Shown here piece by piece: positions 51,663-53,473 of a DNA stretch of 53,473 bases. Within the stretch, counting starts at the first letter, position 1; every line of letters begins with the position of its first letter. Source of the stretch: Gammaproteobacteria bacterium (GTDB taxonomy: Bacteria; Pseudomonadota; Gammaproteobacteria; Ga0077554; Ga007554); the NCBI GenBank assembly GCA_005240065.1, contig SBBG01000127.1:1-53473 (forward strand), in the 5' to 3' direction. The notes below the pieces were generated by a model. The model was not told the DNA's origin. It searched no databases and was given only the letters and a program-made list of their open reading frames with translations. A program made the translations under genes and the position numbers.

Positions 51663-53473
51663 GCCGCCTGCTTCCGCCTTCTACGAGGTTTACGCTTCTT
51701 TTTGACCGCCTTTGGCTTTCCTTCGAGCGTCGATTGCCTTGCTTCCGGTTCCGCCGGCCCCGTCACTTTTTTCTTCTTTTTCGCCGCGCGCTCTTCGGGC
51801 TGTGTTTCGGCGAGATCAAAATCGATTCTGCGGTTGTCGAGATCGACGCGCATCACGCGAATCCGCACCGGATCGGACAGGCGATAGACCTTGCCGGTGT
51901 GCTCGCCGCGCAGGCGATGACCGACGCTGTCGAAATGATAGTAGTCATTCTTCAGCGCCGTCACATGCACCAGGCCCTCGACATAAATTTCCTTGAGCTC
52001 AACGAAGATGCCGAACGATGTCACGCTGCTGATGATGCCATCGAACTCCTCGCCCACCTTGTCGAGCATGAATTCGCACTTCAACCAGTCGACGGCATCG
52101 CGCGTCGCCTCGTCGGCGCGGCGCTCGGTGGTGGAACAGTGCTCGCCGAACGACGCCATATCATCCACCGAGTAACCAAATGTTTTGGCTTTCTTTCCCG
52201 CTACGGCATGGCGGATGGCACGATGCACCAGCAAATCGGGATAGCGGCGGATCGGCGAGGTGAAATGGGTATAGGCCTCATGAGCCAGACCGAAGTGCCC
52301 TGTGTTTTCCGGGTGATAGGTCGCCTGCCCCAGAGAACGCAACATCACAGTCTGGAGCAAACGATGGTCGGGACGGCCACGCACCTGGTTCAACAACTCG
52401 GCATAGTGTCTCGCCTCGGGCTTCTCGCCGCCGCGCAGAGTCAGCCCTACCTCGCCCAGAAAGGCACGCAGGTCGGCCAGTTTCTCCATGGTGGGTCCGG
52501 GATGCACGCGATAGATGGCGGGAATCTTGCGATTGAGCAGAAACCGCGCCGCCGCAACATTGGCGGCGATCATGCACTCCTCGATGATGCGGTGGGCGTC
52601 ATTGCGCACCACGGGCACGATGCGGTCGATCTTGCGCTCCGGGCCGAAAACGATGCGCGTCTCGGTGGTTTCGAAATCTATGGCGCCGCGCCGCTGGCGT
52701 GCCTGGTAAAGCGACTTGTACAAGGCATACAACTCTTCGAGATGGGGCAACAATACAGCGTGCTTTTCACGCAGCGCCGGTTCTTCACCCGCCAGCATCG
52801 CGGCCACATCGTCATAAATCAGCCGCGCAGCGGAGCGCATCACCCCTTCGAAAAAGCGATGACGGGTGATCTCGCCCTCATCGTCGATGAACATCTCGCA
52901 CACCAGGCATAGCCGATCGACGTGCGGATTGAGTGAGCACAGTCCGTTCGACAGGATCTCTGGCAGCATCGGAATCACGCGCTGCGGAAAATAAACAGAA
53001 TTACCGCGTTCGCGCGCCTCATTATCCAACGCGGTGTAAGGGTCTACATAGGAAGAGACGTCGGCAATAGCCACCAGCAAACGCCAGCCGTTGCGGCGGC
53101 GTTCGCAATACACGGCGTCGTCGAAATCGCGCGCATCGGCCCCGTCGATAGTCACTAGAGGCGTCTCGCGCAAATCCACCCGTCCCTTCTTGGCCTCTTC
53201 CGGCACCTCCGGAGACAACCCGGCGATCTCGCCGCGCACGCCCGCTGGCCACTCCAGGGGAATTTCATGCGAGCGGATGGCAACCTCGATCTCCAGACCC
53301 GGCGCCATATGGTCGCCCAGCACCTCGATCACCCGACCCAGCGGCCGGGTATACTTGTCGGGCTGCTGAAGCAACTCCACCACCACGATCTGATCGTGGC
53401 GCGCCGCTTCGCGGACACGGTGATCCGCAGCCGGCGGCGTCTCACCTACGGCGAGAGCCGGCGGCTGCTGGAA
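51659..53473 (-). CDS. rnr: Ribonuclease R, 5' end outside window
   Basis: The frame is open to the right edge, giving about 604 C-terminal residues; the start lies beyond the window. The RNB catalytic domain has DGADARDFDDAVYCE with the metal-binding aspartates, NSVYFPQRVIPMLPEILSNG, and HFTSPIRRYPDLLVHRAI. An S1 domain (FDGIISSVTSFGIFVELKEI) and a Lys/Arg-rich tail (KKKRKPRRRRKQAA) follow, as in RNase R. This 3'-5' exoribonuclease degrades structured RNA. It is coupled to rlmB. Confidence 0.95.
   Translation of the reverse strand, partial: FQQPPALAVGETPPAADHRVREAARHDQIVVVELLQQPDKYTRPLGRVIEVLGDHMAPGLEIEVAIRSHEIPLEWPAGVRGEIAGLSPEVPEEAKKGRVDLRETPLVTIDGADARDFDDAVYCERRRNGWRLLVAIADVSSYVDPYTALDNEARERGNSVYFPQRVIPMLPEILSNGLCSLNPHVDRLCLVCEMFIDDEGEITRHRFFEGVMRSAARLIYDDVAAMLAGEEPALREKHAVLLPHLEELYALYKSLYQARQRRGAIDFETTETRIVFGPERKIDRIVPVVRNDAHRIIEECMIAANVAAARFLLNRKIPAIYRVHPGPTMEKLADLRAFLGEVGLTLRGGEKPEARHYAELLNQVRGRPDHRLLQTVMLRSLGQATYHPENTGHFGLAHEAYTHFTSPIRRYPDLLVHRAIRHAVAGKKAKTFGYSVDDMASFGEHCSTTERRADEATRDAVDWLKCEFMLDKVGEEFDGIISSVTSFGIFVELKEIYVEGLVHVTALKNDYYHFDSVGHRLRGEHTGKVYRLSDPVRIRVMRVDLDNRRIDFDLAETQPEERAAKKKKKVTGPAEPEARQSTLEGKPKAVKKKRKPRRRRKQAA

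Noticed and set aside
1-53473. CRISPR arrays, tRNA and rRNA genes
   Set aside because: No regularly spaced repeats were seen. The palindromic repeats are dispersed rather than arrayed. No tRNA cloverleaf or rRNA sequence was recognised by eye.

Overview
The window is about 53 kb of a GC-rich proteobacterial chromosome. It most resembles a gammaproteobacterium, on the basis of FimV beside leuD-leuB-asd, a DamX-type SPOR ATPase, EttA, SixA, a GppA-type phosphatase and a PEP-CTERM protein. This placement comes from gene families, because no rRNA or tRNA gene is visible, and I cannot name a genus. Both ends cut genes: fimV at the left edge (3' part missing) and rnr at the right edge (5' part missing).

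Layout. From 1 to 9618, genes run leftward: sulfotransferase, NodB-like deacetylase, GT2 and GT4 glycosyltransferases, then leuD, leuB, asd and fimV with short gaps. From 9636 to 13637 come a further GT2, an FkbM methyltransferase and an asparagine-synthetase-like protein whose glutaminase site is degraded. Together these look like a locus for a decorated (sulfated, methylated, amidated) surface glycan. From 13782 to 18158 lies a sensory operon: a LysM/FecR protein, a CHASE2 hybrid histidine kinase and a free HPt protein. From 18109 to 21547 (leftward) is a zinc/manganese-type uptake cluster with a His/Cys-rich small protein, an outer-membrane barrel, a binding protein and a permease, but no ATPase gene. 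From 21734 to 29209 are prmC, two methyltransferases, a PEP-CTERM protein behind a sigma-54-type promoter, sixA, ppx/gppA and damX-like. From 29278 to 37352 are a CaCA cation exchanger, ettA, a two-component system, an SLC13 transporter and a glycerate kinase. From 37712 to 42559 is an unfamiliar module: a P-loop protein, an ABC exporter, a secreted alpha/beta hydrolase and an OprP-type porin. The remainder holds a DMT exporter, dapC-dapD, gene remnants including a chrA-like fragment, a ccoG cluster without an oxidase, an ATPase-metA pair, rlmB and rnr.

Two repeat families stand out. One has a palindromic core reading GTAGGGTGCG...CGCACCCTAC and occurs eight times. One copy has 20-bp terminal inverted repeats; others supply the stop codons of two convergent genes and the start codon of a porin gene. 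The second is a 158-bp element with perfect 19-bp terminal inverted repeats just after metA. The best regulatory find is the PEP-CTERM promoter: a GG-N10-GC sigma-54 site preceded by two near-identical 17-bp elements and a perfect palindrome.
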